Positions 49,320-58,438 of a stretch of 64,000 nucleotides of DNA are shown piece after piece; position 1 is the first letter of the stretch, and every line of letters starts with the position of its first letter. Origin of the DNA: JAPUEK01 sp963815355 (GTDB lineage: Bacteria > Pseudomonadota > Alphaproteobacteria > Rhodobacterales > Rhodobacteraceae); the NCBI GenBank assembly GCA_963815355.1, contig CAWFGJ010000008.1, positions 25,808 to 89,807 on the forward strand, read 5' to 3'. A program made the translations under genes and the position numbers. The notes beneath the pieces were generated by a model. That model did not search any database. It saw only the letters and a program-made list of their open reading frames with translations, and had not been told where the DNA came from.

Positions 49320-49535
49320 ATGTCAGGCCGCCCAGAAAAACACTCCGTCACCCTTGAAGGTCACCGCACCAGCGTTTCGATGGAGGAGGAGTTTTGGCAG
49401 GCATTTCGCAAGCTTGCGGCCGCGCGCGGGCTCAGTCTGAACGCCCTTGCCGCCGAGATTGACCACAGCCGCGCGCCCGATGTCGGGCTGGCCTCGGCGA
49501 TCAGGGTCTATATCCTGAATTCACTTACAGCGTAA
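49320..49535 (+). CDS. Ribbon-helix-helix domain protein
   Basis: A 71-residue protein, MSGRPEKHSVTLEGHRTSVSMEEEFWQAFRKLAAARGLSLNALAAEID. This is a beta strand plus two helices typical of RHH (Arc/MetJ-like) DNA-binding proteins. No toxin gene is adjacent, so it is not an obvious antitoxin. Its last 11 bases overlap the 3' end of the convergent Anbu gene. A regulator role for the nearby genes is possible but not shown. Confidence 0.85.
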   Translation: MSGRPEKHSVTLEGHRTSVSMEEEFWQAFRKLAAARGLSLNALAAEIDHSRAPDVGLASAIRVYILNSLTA

Positions 49536-50250
49536 TCTGCTGAAACCCCTCGCGCAGGGATTTGGACCACGCCTCCGACATGGCCCGGAATGCGGGATCG
49601 CCAGCCTCAATGCGGCGGGTTCGGGTGACCCGGCAGGCGTCGCGTTCGATGATCGCCATATCCAGCGGCATCCCCACCGACAGATTGGACCTCAGCGTCG
49701 AATCCATCGACAAAAGCACCGCTTTTTCCGCATCCTGCAGCGTGGTGTCGGGCGTCACCACCCGGTCCAGCAAGGGCTTGCCGTATTTATGCTCACCGAT
49801 CTGCAGAAAAGGGGTGTCTTCGGTCGCCTCAATGAAATTGCCTTCGGGATAGATCAGAAACAACCGCATCGCCCCGCCGCGCCGCTGCCCGGCCACGATC
49901 ATGCTGGCCGAGGCCCCTTGGTTCATGCTCGCCATTTTCTCGTCAATCTGGCGGCGCACGTCGCTGAGCATGTTGCCGATGATCGAGGCGACTTTCAGCA
50001 TGGTCGGTGCCAGCATGATGGAGCTGTCTTCGGTGGCGTTTGGATCATCAATCGCCTCGCCCAGCCGGGCAATGGCGGTTTGCGTGATCGACAAAGAGCC
50101 CGCGGTCATGATCGTGATGACCCGCTCGCCCGGCTCTTCAAAATGGAACATCTTCCGATAGGTCGAGATATTGTCCAGCCCGGCATTGGTGCGGGTGTCT
50201 GACAGGCAAACCATGCCTGCATTCAGCAAAAGTCCCACACAATAGGTCAT
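49525..50250 (-). CDS. Anbu proteasome-type peptidase
   Basis: The ancestral beta-subunit-like (Anbu/BPH) NTN hydrolase, 241 residues. After removal of Met1, Thr2 would be the N-terminal nucleophile (MTYCVGLLLNAGMVCLSDTRTNAGLDNIS). The downstream fold contains ITIMTAGSLSITQTAI and the Lys/Asp-bearing strands. Family proteins form dodecameric open rings; their substrates are unknown. It is the last of four leftward genes with transglutaminase, alpha-E and circularly permuted ATP-grasp proteins, an arrangement seen in many bacteria. Confidence 0.95.
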   Translation of the reverse strand: MTYCVGLLLNAGMVCLSDTRTNAGLDNISTYRKMFHFEEPGERVITIMTAGSLSITQTAIARLGEAIDDPNATEDSSIMLAPTMLKVASIIGNMLSDVRRQIDEKMASMNQGASASMIVAGQRRGGAMRLFLIYPEGNFIEATEDTPFLQIGEHKYGKPLLDRVVTPDTTLQDAEKAVLLSMDSTLRSNLSVGMPLDMAIIERDACRVTRTRRIEAGDPAFRAMSEAWSKSLREGFQQITL

Positions 50251-50294
50251 GTTCGTCTCCGGCGTTGAACTGGGCTGTCGATCTGGACCGGACC

Positions 50295-51101
50295 CTATTG
50301 TTCCTGCGTTTGGACCGCAACTGTCACCGAAAGGCTTTCTTCGCCAGAACCGCGCGAAACGCCGCGAATGGGCGCGGCTTCGGCGGCATCAAGACCGGAA
50401 CCCAGGCGGATATACCGCTCATCCGGGCAGCATTCGTTGGCGGGATCGAAACCGATCCAGCCAAAGCCCTGCAAATAAAGTTCCGCCCATGCGTGGGCCG
50501 CGTCATGCGACTCACCTTCCGCATCGGCAAAGAGATAGCCCGAGACATAGCGCGCGGGGAATCCGGCGGCGCGGGCGGCGGATATCAGCACCTGCGCGTG
50601 GTCCTGACAGACGCCCTCGCCCTGCGCCAAAGCGGCAGCGGCCGTGGTGTGAACATGCGTGGTGCCGGGGCGATAGGCGATGGCCTGGGACACGGCCAGC
50701 GCCAGCGCATGGGCGGCGGCCAAAGGCTCCATCCCCGAGACGGCGGCGGCCAAGGCGAGAATCGCCGCATCCGGTTCGGTCGCTTCGGTGTCGCGCACCC
50801 AGGCCTCGGGCGGCACGCTTTCGCGGTGGCCCTTCAGGATGCCGGACATATCGGTGGTTTCAACCCGGCCCTGCACATGTACCGAGATGTCGCTGACCGG
50901 GCCTGCCACGGTCCAGCTTTGGATCCAGTCGCCCGCACCATCGCGGAACCCGCCCCCTTGCGCGCCCCCCGACACGGTCACCTGCCATTCCAGCACCTTT
51001 TGCCCCTGAAAGCTGGCCGGTGTCAGCTTGTGGCTTTGCACCACGCCCCGCACCGGCAGGTCATAGCGATAGCGTGTCAGGTGATCGACGATGAGCAGCA
51101 T
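50295..51101 (-). CDS. Transglutaminase-like family protein
   Basis: A 268-residue protein with an N-terminal beta domain (MLLIVDHLTRYRYDLPVRGVVQSHKLTP) and a C-terminal papain-like transglutaminase core. The catalytic Cys is in GEGVCQDHAQ, the His in DAAHAWAELYL and the Asp in GWIGFDPAN. It overlaps the alpha-E gene by one base and precedes Anbu by 44 bases. No signal peptide is seen. It may cleave or ligate amide bonds within the Anbu/ATP-grasp system. Confidence 0.93.
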   Translation of the reverse strand: MLLIVDHLTRYRYDLPVRGVVQSHKLTPASFQGQKVLEWQVTVSGGAQGGGFRDGAGDWIQSWTVAGPVSDISVHVQGRVETTDMSGILKGHRESVPPEAWVRDTEATEPDAAILALAAAVSGMEPLAAAHALALAVSQAIAYRPGTTHVHTTAAAALAQGEGVCQDHAQVLISAARAAGFPARYVSGYLFADAEGESHDAAHAWAELYLQGFGWIGFDPANECCPDERYIRLGSGLDAAEAAPIRGVSRGSGEESLSVTVAVQTQEQ

Positions 51102-52051
51102 TACAGCATGTCCCCCGAAAGATAGCTGTCGTGGATGATCGCACCAAGGTTTGCCGCCTCGCGGATGAAGCGCGACAGGAATTCATGCAAGCCTTCGTCA
51201 AAGATCGTGTCCGGCGTCTGCGCCTCCAGCCCGGCCAACAAGGCGGCGGCGGCGGGTTGGGCGGGGGTCTGGTCGCCATAGGCTTTGGCAAGCCGCCCCA
51301 GATGGTTGTTCATCCCCGCCACGCAGGTAATCAGCGAGCGCGGGCATTGCGGGTTCAGGATCAGGAAATGCGCGATCTTGGAGGCGGTGATGTCGCCGCC
51401 GTAGGCCCAATGGAACGCCCGGTGCGAGGACAGCGCCCGCAGCAACATCGACCATTGGTCATTGTCGAGACCCGAGCCGACAAACTCGGCGCGCGGCAGC
51501 AGGACATAGTATTTCACATCCATCAGGCGTGCAGTGCTGTCGGCGCGTTCCAGATAGTAGCCGATGTTCAAAAAGCTGTAGCCGTCGTTGCGCAGCAAGG
51601 TCGCGTCGATTGCGCCGCGCACCATCGCGGTGTGGCGCATGACCCATTCGGTCAGGCGCGACAGTTCCTGCGCCTCGCGCGGTTGCGCCTCTATCAGACG
51701 CAATTCCTGAAACGCGGTGTTCAGCGCATCCCAGACCTGCGTGGTCAGGGCGGTGCGCACGATCCGCCCGCTTTCCCGCGCCGCCGTGATACAAGAGGCG
51801 ACCGAGTTTGGATTGTCGCGGTCAAAGAACAGAAAGCTTTCGATCAGGTGCTGTTCGGCCACGCCGTATTTGGCCATGTAGCCGGTGGCATTGCCCGAGG
51901 CACGCAGCAGGCTGTCCCAGTCGTTGCGATAGCCGCTGGCCGAGGGCAGCAACGAGATCCGCGCCCCCACTTCCAACAGGCGCGCGGCGGTTTCGGCCCG
52001 CTCCATGTAGCGGGCGATCCAGTAGAGGTTATCTGCGGTCCGGCTCAACAT
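51101..52051 (-). CDS. Alpha-E domain protein
   Basis: A 316-residue all-helical protein beginning MLSRTADNLYWIARYMERAETAARLLEVGA, the signature alpha-E start. Later YYLERADSTARLMDVKYYVLLP repeats the helical pattern. Alpha-E domains accompany circularly permuted ATP-grasp proteins and are thought to act as their partner or substrate scaffold. The start is five bases after the ATP-grasp stop, showing tight coupling. Confidence 0.94.
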   Translation of the reverse strand: MLSRTADNLYWIARYMERAETAARLLEVGARISLLPSASGYRNDWDSLLRASGNATGYMAKYGVAEQHLIESFLFFDRDNPNSVASCITAARESGRIVRTALTTQVWDALNTAFQELRLIEAQPREAQELSRLTEWVMRHTAMVRGAIDATLLRNDGYSFLNIGYYLERADSTARLMDVKYYVLLPRAEFVGSGLDNDQWSMLLRALSSHRAFHWAYGGDITASKIAHFLILNPQCPRSLITCVAGMNNHLGRLAKAYGDQTPAQPAAAALLAGLEAQTPDTIFDEGLHEFLSRFIREAANLGAIIHDSYLSGDML

Positions 52052-52056
52052 GATCG

Positions 52057-53469
52057 TTACTCCGCCAATACCCAAGTGTCTTTGACGCCGCCGCCTTGGG
52101 AGGAGTTCACCACCAGCGACCCTTCGCGCAGCGCCACCCGTGTCAGCCCGCCCGGCACCAGTTCAATCCGTTCGCCCACAAGACAATAGGGCCGCAGATC
52201 CACATGGCGCGGGGCGATGCCCTCTTCGACAAAGGTCGGTGTGGTCGACAGGGCCAGCGTCGGCTGGGCGATGTAATTTCCGGGGTTGGCCACGATGCGG
52301 GCGCGGAAATCTTCGATCTCGGCCTTGGTGGATTTCGGGCCCACCAGCATCCCGTAACCGCCCGAGCCGTGGACCTCTTTGACCACCAACTCGCCCAGAT
52401 TGCTGAGCACGTGGCCAAGGTCATCGGCCTGCGCGCATTTCCAGGTGGGCACGTTTTGCAAGATCGGCTCTTCGCCAAGGTAGAAGCGCACCATTTCCGG
52501 CACATAGGTATAGACGGCCTTGTCATCGGCCACCCCGGCGCCGGGAGCCGAGCAGATCGACACCCCGCCAGAGCGGTAGACATCCATCAAACCCGGCACG
52601 CCCAGCATCGAATCCGGGCGGAAGCACAGCGGATCAAGGTAGGAATCGTCGATCCGGCGATAGATCACATCCACGCGCTTTGGCCCTTCGGTGGTGCGCA
52701 TGTAGCAAAACTCACCCTCGACGAAGAGGTCAGCCCCTTCGACCAGTTCCACCCCCATCAGATCGGCCAGAAAGCTGTGCTCGTAATAGGCCGAGTTAAA
52801 ATGGCCCGGCGTCAGGATCACCACGGTGGGCGCCCCGTTGCACTTTACCGGCGCGACAGATGCCAGCGTCCGGCGCAGCACATCGGGATAGCGTTCAATC
52901 GGCTCAATCCGGTTTTCACGGAACAGGGCCGGGAACATCCGCATCATCATCTCGCGGCTTTCCAGCATGTAGGACACGCCCGACGGCGTGCGGCAGTTGT
53001 CCTCCAGCACGAAGAAATCGGTCGGCCCGGTGCGCACGATATCCACGCCCACGATGTGGGAATAGACGCCCTTGGGCGGGATGAACCCGGCCACCGCCCG
53101 CTCATACGCCGCGTTCTGATAGACCAGTTTGGCGGGGATGCGGCCCGCGCGGATGATCTCACCCCGGCCGTAGACATCGACCAGAAACGCGTTCAGCGCG
53201 CGGGCGCGCTGCTTGATGCCGCGTTCCAGTTTGGCCCATTCGCCGCTGGTAAAGACGCGGGGGAACATGTCGAAGGGGATCAGCCGGTCCGGGTCGCCAC
53301 CCTCGCCGTAGACGGCAAAGGTGATGCCAATGCGCCGGAACAACGCCTCGGCTTCGGCCTGTTTGGCAAGACGGCGGTCGGCGGACATCGCGGCCATCCA
53401 GTCGCCCAAGCGCGCATAAGGCGCACGTGCGCTGTCACCGTCAAACATCTCGTTGAAATAGGTGGTCAT
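52057..53469 (-). CDS. Circularly permuted type 2 ATP-grasp protein
   Basis: A 470-residue predicted amide or peptide ligase. Typical segments are FNEMFDGDSARAPYARLGDWM, RGIKQRARALNAFLVDVYG, FFVLEDNCRTPSGVSYMLESRE and VVKEVHGSGGYGML, the last being the permuted glycine-rich nucleotide loop. It is the first gene of the Anbu cluster. Family prediction is ATP-dependent peptide-bond formation onto an unknown acceptor. Confidence 0.95.
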   Translation of the reverse strand: MTTYFNEMFDGDSARAPYARLGDWMAAMSADRRLAKQAEAEALFRRIGITFAVYGEGGDPDRLIPFDMFPRVFTSGEWAKLERGIKQRARALNAFLVDVYGRGEIIRAGRIPAKLVYQNAAYERAVAGFIPPKGVYSHIVGVDIVRTGPTDFFVLEDNCRTPSGVSYMLESREMMMRMFPALFRENRIEPIERYPDVLRRTLASVAPVKCNGAPTVVILTPGHFNSAYYEHSFLADLMGVELVEGADLFVEGEFCYMRTTEGPKRVDVIYRRIDDSYLDPLCFRPDSMLGVPGLMDVYRSGGVSICSAPGAGVADDKAVYTYVPEMVRFYLGEEPILQNVPTWKCAQADDLGHVLSNLGELVVKEVHGSGGYGMLVGPKSTKAEIEDFRARIVANPGNYIAQPTLALSTTPTFVEEGIAPRHVDLRPYCLVGERIELVPGGLTRVALREGSLVVNSSQGGGVKDTWVLAE

Positions 53470-53679
53470 CCCCGCCCCCCTGGAACCCGTCCTGCCTACG
53501 CTAGAGGGGCAGGTCGGGAATGGGAAAGAGAAAGAATTGGCCCGCTGATGATTTTAGCGCATCTGCACAAGTTTTAGGCAGGCCCGCCCAGCGGCTTTCC
53601 AACACAGTCGGGTCACCTGCCCTTGCAGCCCCCCCCTGCCTGCCCCTAGATGGAAGCAACAACTGTGATGAGGTTTCCC

Positions 53680-55500
53680 ATGCGCTTTCCCCAGCCGCTT
53701 TTCGATGCCAATGCCGCCTCTGGTTCTTTCGGCGACCTGCCGGATTGGGATCTGACCGATCTGTACCCCGCCCCCGACGCCCCCGAGGTCGCCCGCGATC
53801 TGGCTGCGGTGCGCGATGAGGTGCTTGCGTTTGAGGCGCGCTACAAGGGCAAGCTGGCCGCCCTTTCCGCCGCCGACTTGCTGGCCTGCGTTGAAAGCTA
53901 TGAGCGCACCGACATCACCGCCGGGCGGCTGATGTCTTATGCCGGTCTGCGCTATTACCAGAACACGATGGACAGCGAGCGCGCCAAGTTCATGGCCGAC
54001 ATGCAGGACCGCATCACCACCGACACCACGCCCTTGGTGTTCTTCAGCCTGGAGTTCAACCGGCTGGAGGATGCCCATCTGGACAGGCTGCTGGCCGAAA
54101 ACGCGGTGCTTGCGCGGTATAAACCGGTGTTTGAGCGGATGCGCGCGATGCGCCCGCACCAGTTGTCGGATGAGTTGGAGACGTATCTGCACGATTCCTC
54201 GGTGGTGGGGGCCTCGGCGTGGAACAAGCTGTTCGATGAGACGATGGCCGGGCTGATGTTCGACGTGGCGGGTGAGCCTGAAGCGCTGAACCTTGAGGCC
54301 ACGCTGAACCTGCTGTCCGACACAGACCGGACAAAACGTGAGGCCGCCGCGCGCGCCTTGGCCGTGGTGTTTGACAAACATATCAAGCTGTTCGCCCGCG
54401 TACACAACACGCTGGCCAAGGATCTGGAAATCTCGAACCGCTGGCGCAAGATGCCGACGCCCCAGACGGGCCGGCACCTGTCCAACCATGTTGAGCCAGA
54501 AGTGGTCGAGGCACTGCGCAACGCGGTCGTCGCAGCCTATCCCAAGCTGTCGCATCGCTACTACCGGCTCAAGGCGAAATGGATGGGGCTGGACAAGTTA
54601 CAGGTCTGGGACCGCAACGCGCCCCTGCCGGTTGAGGCACCCAAGCTGGTGAACTGGGCCGAGGCCACCAAGACCGTCCTCGACGCCTACGGCGCCTTTG
54701 ATCCGCGCATGGCCGATCTGGCCAAGCCGTTCTTTACCGATGGCTGGATTGATGCCGGCGTAAAGCCGGGCAAGGCACCGGGGGCCTTTGCGCATCCGAC
54801 CGTGACCACCGTGCACCCCTATGTGATGCTGAACTACCTCGGCAAGCCGCGCGATGTAATGACCTTGGCGCATGAATTGGGCCACGGCGTGCATCAGGTT
54901 CTGGCGGCGGGTCAGGGCGAGATGCTGTCATCAACCCCGCTGACGCTTGCCGAAACCGCCAGCGTCTTTGGTGAGATGCTGACCTTCCGCAAGCTGTTGG
55001 ATGCAGCCAAGACCCCGACCGAGCGCAAGATCATGCTGGCCGGTAAGGTTGAGGATATGATCAACACCGTGGTGCGCCAGATCGCTTTCTATGACTTTGA
55101 GTGCAAGCTGCACGCCGCCCGCGCCGAAGGCGAGCTGACGCCTGACGACATCAATGCCCTGTGGATGAGCATTCAGGCGCAAAGCCTTGGTGATGCGTTC
55201 GAATTCATGGAAGGGTATGAGACGTTCTGGGCCTATATCCCGCATTTTGTTCACTCGCCCTTCTACGTCTACGCCTATGCGTTTGGCGATGGATTGGTGA
55301 ACGCACTCTATGCGGCCTATGCCGACGGTCTGCCTGATTTTCAGGAAAAATACTTCGACATGCTCAAGGCGGGCGGATCGAAGCACCACAAGGAATTGCT
55401 GGCACCCTTTGGTCTTGACGCCTCGGACCCGAAATTCTGGGACAAGGGGCTGAGCATGATCGCGGGGTTCATCGACGAATTGGAAGCGATGGAAGACTGA
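53680..55500 (+). CDS. pepF: M3 family oligoendopeptidase F
   Basis: A 606-residue cytoplasmic zinc peptidase. The HELGH motif lies at about residues 398-402 (ALAHELGHGVHQVLAAG type context), with the downstream glutamate in LAETASVFGEMLTF. The chosen ATG has a GAGG site 9-12 bases upstream; ATGs at 53650 and 53668 are alternatives. It is divergent from the Anbu cluster. Hydrolyses short peptides. Confidence 0.95.
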   Translation: MRFPQPLFDANAASGSFGDLPDWDLTDLYPAPDAPEVARDLAAVRDEVLAFEARYKGKLAALSAADLLACVESYERTDITAGRLMSYAGLRYYQNTMDSERAKFMADMQDRITTDTTPLVFFSLEFNRLEDAHLDRLLAENAVLARYKPVFERMRAMRPHQLSDELETYLHDSSVVGASAWNKLFDETMAGLMFDVAGEPEALNLEATLNLLSDTDRTKREAAARALAVVFDKHIKLFARVHNTLAKDLEISNRWRKMPTPQTGRHLSNHVEPEVVEALRNAVVAAYPKLSHRYYRLKAKWMGLDKLQVWDRNAPLPVEAPKLVNWAEATKTVLDAYGAFDPRMADLAKPFFTDGWIDAGVKPGKAPGAFAHPTVTTVHPYVMLNYLGKPRDVMTLAHELGHGVHQVLAAGQGEMLSSTPLTLAETASVFGEMLTFRKLLDAAKTPTERKIMLAGKVEDMINTVVRQIAFYDFECKLHAARAEGELTPDDINALWMSIQAQSLGDAFEFMEGYETFWAYIPHFVHSPFYVYAYAFGDGLVNALYAAYADGLPDFQEKYFDMLKAGGSKHHKELLAPFGLDASDPKFWDKGLSMIAGFIDELEAMED

Positions 55501-55520
55501 TCGCTTCGGGACTCCGGGCA

Positions 55521-55558
55521 GAACAGGCCAAGGCGCGGGGGCGTGCCTTGGCCTGTTC
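55521..55558. terminator. 14-base-pair terminator between pepF and the capsule-type gene
   Basis: GAACAGGCCAAGGC (55521-55534) pairs perfectly with GCCTTGGCCTGTTC (55545-55558); the loop is 10 bases. It serves two convergent genes. Confidence 0.88.
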
Positions 55559-55562
55559 CCTT

Positions 55563-56516
55563 TCAAGCCAGCCCCAGGGCCGACAGATCGGCCCCGGCGG
55601 CCTGCATGCGGGCCAGCACCTCGGGCAGCATATCGGGGCCCGTGCGCAGGCTTTGCTGGCGCAGGAACCAGAACAGAAACGCCTCAAACGGCCAGTCGCC
55701 GCCCTGAGATCGGCGCAGCGCCCGGTCCAGCGCCACAGGAAAATCCTGCGCGCGGGTCACCGTCTCGGCGCAGTGATGCAGGTCTGATCGGCCAAACAGG
55801 ATCGCGGGCACCCGGTGCAGCATCCCCTCCAGCGCGACCGAGGACGAGATCGACACGCAGGCCACCGCCCCAGCCAAGATGTCGTGCAGGTTCGCCTCGG
55901 TCACGATCACGCTGGGCTGGTCTTGCAAGCCGTGGAGCAACAACAGCGTCTCTTCCCCCCGGTTGCGCGGGTGCGGCTTGATGATCACCGGGCGGCCCCC
56001 GGCCCCGGCCAGCACCGCCTGCACCATCGCGGCCGCGTCCATGTGGCGGGCGCGGTCCACCGGTTCGGACCAGTCTTGCAGAAACACCGCAATGGCACCG
56101 GGGGGAAAAGCCGTCACCGGCTCTGGCTGGGCGTAGCGGCTTTTGCGGGGCAGCACATGGCGCGCGCGCAGCGTTTCATAGAACCGGGCCGCGGGGCGCG
56201 GGGGCACCGTCGCCGGATCAAACCGCGCCTCGGTCAGGCTGCTTTCAAAGTAGATGCCCAAAGGGTCGGCATAAAAGAACGGATTAAGATAGGCGATTGC
56301 GGTGTTCAGCACCCTTGGCCCGCGCGCCGTGCCATTGTGGACAAAGTGGAAATCCTGCGGCCCGCCGTCCAGATCCGCCGTCCGCCGGGTGATGGCCAGC
56401 CTTGCCCCGCGCGCGGCAAGGCCGTCGCGCAGGGTCTTGTAAAAGAACGGCAATCCCGATCCATCCGCCGCCGCCATGTGGCGCGGCATCTGCAACCGGA
56501 CCACCGCCCCCGGCAT
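55563..56516 (-). CDS. Capsular polysaccharide biosynthesis-type protein
   Basis: A 317-residue protein of the capsule KpsC/KpsS glycosyltransferase type. The late segment VIIKPHPRNRGEE (a KPHP motif), then DILAGAVACVSISSSVALEGMLHRVPAILFGRSD is diagnostic. The start MPGAVVRLQMPRHM overlaps the stop of the Gfo/Idh/MocA gene. No other capsule genes are present, so it may modify a surface glycolipid or polysaccharide. Confidence 0.82.
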   Translation of the reverse strand: MPGAVVRLQMPRHMAAADGSGLPFFYKTLRDGLAARGARLAITRRTADLDGGPQDFHFVHNGTARGPRVLNTAIAYLNPFFYADPLGIYFESSLTEARFDPATVPPRPAARFYETLRARHVLPRKSRYAQPEPVTAFPPGAIAVFLQDWSEPVDRARHMDAAAMVQAVLAGAGGRPVIIKPHPRNRGEETLLLLHGLQDQPSVIVTEANLHDILAGAVACVSISSSVALEGMLHRVPAILFGRSDLHHCAETVTRAQDFPVALDRALRRSQGGDWPFEAFLFWFLRQQSLRTGPDMLPEVLARMQAAGADLSALGLA

Positions 56517-57508
56517 TAGAGCGCGATGTCTTGGGCCACCGCAAAGACCTTGTCGATCATCGCCTGCGTGCCGCGCACAAACTCCAACGGGCAAGCATAG
56601 GCCGCCCCGCTGCGAACCGAGTGGCTGAACGCCTCTACCTGCAAGACATACTGATTGGCGGTCGGGAAGCGTTCGGTGGTCACGCGGTTGCCGTTCTGGT
56701 GCAGCTCTACCTCGGCCAGATCGTTGACATTGGCGTTGAAGCAACCGCCTTCCAGCTGGATCATGCCCTTGTCGCCCTGAAAGGTCACAACCTGACGGTT
56801 GTAAAGCCGCATCGAAGTCATCGAGCCATAAGTAAAGCGCCCCTTGGCCCCCTGCATCACACCTGTCACCTGCGCGAACACGTCCACGCCGTTTTCGCGG
56901 ATCACCCGTGCTTGCAGGTCCACCGGTTCGGCCCCGGTCACGAAACGGGTGGACCCAAAGGTGTAGACCCCGATGTCGCGCAAGCCGCCGCCGCCCGTTT
57001 CAGGCCGGTTGCGGATATTGCCCGGCGCGTTCAGCATGGCAAAAGAAAACGCCGCATCAACATGGCGCAGGGTGCCGATCTCGCCCGCATCCAGCCATTG
57101 CTTGGCGCGCTGCCATTGCGGGTGGTGGACGATCATATAGGCCTCGGCGGCCAACAAGCCGCTGGCGTCGCGCGCGGCGATCAGGCTGTCAAACTCGCTT
57201 TCCGTCATCGCAATCGGCTTTTCGGTCAGCACATGCTTGCCCGCCGCCAGTGCCTTCAGCGTCCATTCGACATGCAAATGGTTGGGCAGCGGGATATAGA
57301 CGGCCTCAACCTCTGGATCGGCCAGCAGCGCGTCATAGGACAGATGCACCTTCAACCCGGGGCAAAAGGCCTGAAAGGGCGCGGCCTTGTCGGCGCTGGA
57401 GGTGGCAAGCGCGTAGAACTCGGCCCCTTTGGCTGCATGGATCGCGGGCGTCATATGCTCAAGCGCGAAATTGGCGGCCCCAAGCACGCCCCATTTGACC
57501 GGTTTCAT
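56516..57508 (-). CDS. Gfo/Idh/MocA family oxidoreductase
   Basis: A 330-residue NAD(P)-dependent enzyme acting on sugars or inositols. KWGVLGAANFALEHMTPAI is the Rossmann start, EAVYIPLPNHLHVEWTLKALAAGKHVLTEKPIAMTESE carries the conserved EKP lysine, and GGGGLRDIGVYTF follows. The start was chosen at MKPVKWGVLG with a GGAG site upstream. It is followed by the capsule-type gene with a one-base overlap, suggesting a joint role in surface-sugar metabolism (inference). Confidence 0.93.
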   Translation of the reverse strand: MKPVKWGVLGAANFALEHMTPAIHAAKGAEFYALATSSADKAAPFQAFCPGLKVHLSYDALLADPEVEAVYIPLPNHLHVEWTLKALAAGKHVLTEKPIAMTESEFDSLIAARDASGLLAAEAYMIVHHPQWQRAKQWLDAGEIGTLRHVDAAFSFAMLNAPGNIRNRPETGGGGLRDIGVYTFGSTRFVTGAEPVDLQARVIRENGVDVFAQVTGVMQGAKGRFTYGSMTSMRLYNRQVVTFQGDKGMIQLEGGCFNANVNDLAEVELHQNGNRVTTERFPTANQYVLQVEAFSHSVRSGAAYACPLEFVRGTQAMIDKVFAVAQDIAL

Positions 57509-57568
57509 CGGAAGTCTCCCTTGCATGATGCGCGGACAGTAGGCACAGCGCCGCGCGCCCGCAAGCAC

Positions 57569-58435
57569 CTAGACCCGTTTGGCCGTCAGGCTGCGCGCCC
57601 AGGCAAACAGCACGACCACGGCATAGCTGAGCGACAGCGCCGACAGCATGGCCCAAGGATAGCTGATGATCACATAGACCACGACAACCCCCGCCACGAT
57701 GACAAAGGACACCCGGTCCGTCGGCACCCGGATGCGTTTAAGCGAGGGCGTGGGAATCCGGCTGATCATCAAAAAGCCCACCACAACCAGATGCAGCGCC
57801 ACCGCCAGCGGCGGCAAGGGCAGGATCTGCGGCCACAGGAACCCGAAATACAGCGGCATCAGCGCCAGCATCGCCCCTGCGGGCGAGGGCACGCCCTGAA
57901 ACTTGCCCTGACGCGCCAGATCTTCGGCCAGCGAATTGCCAACGTTGAACCGCGCCAGCCGCATCACGCAGCACACGACATAGGCCAGCACCGCGCCCCA
58001 CCCAAGGTTGGAACCGCCCGGAAAGGCCCAGAAATACACGATAAACCCGGTCGCCACGCCAAAGTTCAGGAAATCGGCGAGCGAATCCAGCTCCGCCCCG
58101 ATCAGGCTCTCGCTTTTCAGAAAGCGCGCCAGGCGGCCATCCAGCCCGTCCAGCACCGCCGCCAGCAGGATCAGCAGCACCGCCTCTACAAACCGCCCCG
58201 CCGCCGCCGCCTTGATCGCGGCAAGACCGGCGCAAAGCGCTGCCACCGTCATCAGATTGGGCAAGAGCTGGACCAGCGACAGGTCGCTCCGCGCCCTGCC
58301 CCGCCAGCGGCTGCGTTTGGCCACCGGCTGTCCGTCCTGCAGTGCCGTCTCGTCGGCCACCGCATCCGGGTCTGCACCCATCCCCGGGGGCAGATCGGCT
58401 GGCAGGTCAGAGGGAAGGTCGGGATCGTCGGACAT
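57569..58435 (-). CDS. pssA: CDP-diacylglycerol--serine O-phosphatidyltransferase
   Basis: A membrane enzyme of 288 residues making phosphatidylserine. The CDP-alcohol phosphotransferase motif is spread over LDGLDGRLARFLKSES and GAELDSLADFLNFG, with both catalytic aspartates. An acidic, proline-rich cytosolic N-terminus precedes six to eight helices. It follows psd by three bases, so the two form a phosphatidylethanolamine operon. Confidence 0.95.
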   Translation of the reverse strand: MSDDPDLPSDLPADLPPGMGADPDAVADETALQDGQPVAKRSRWRGRARSDLSLVQLLPNLMTVAALCAGLAAIKAAAAGRFVEAVLLILLAAVLDGLDGRLARFLKSESLIGAELDSLADFLNFGVATGFIVYFWAFPGGSNLGWGAVLAYVVCCVMRLARFNVGNSLAEDLARQGKFQGVPSPAGAMLALMPLYFGFLWPQILPLPPLAVALHLVVVGFLMISRIPTPSLKRIRVPTDRVSFVIVAGVVVVYVIISYPWAMLSALSLSYAVVVLFAWARSLTAKRV

Positions 58436-58438
58436 GGG

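Noticed and set aside
49320..49535. RHH protein as an antitoxin
   Set aside because: No toxin-sized partner gene is adjacent. The neighbours are DUF4169 and Anbu, so a toxin-antitoxin call is unsupported.
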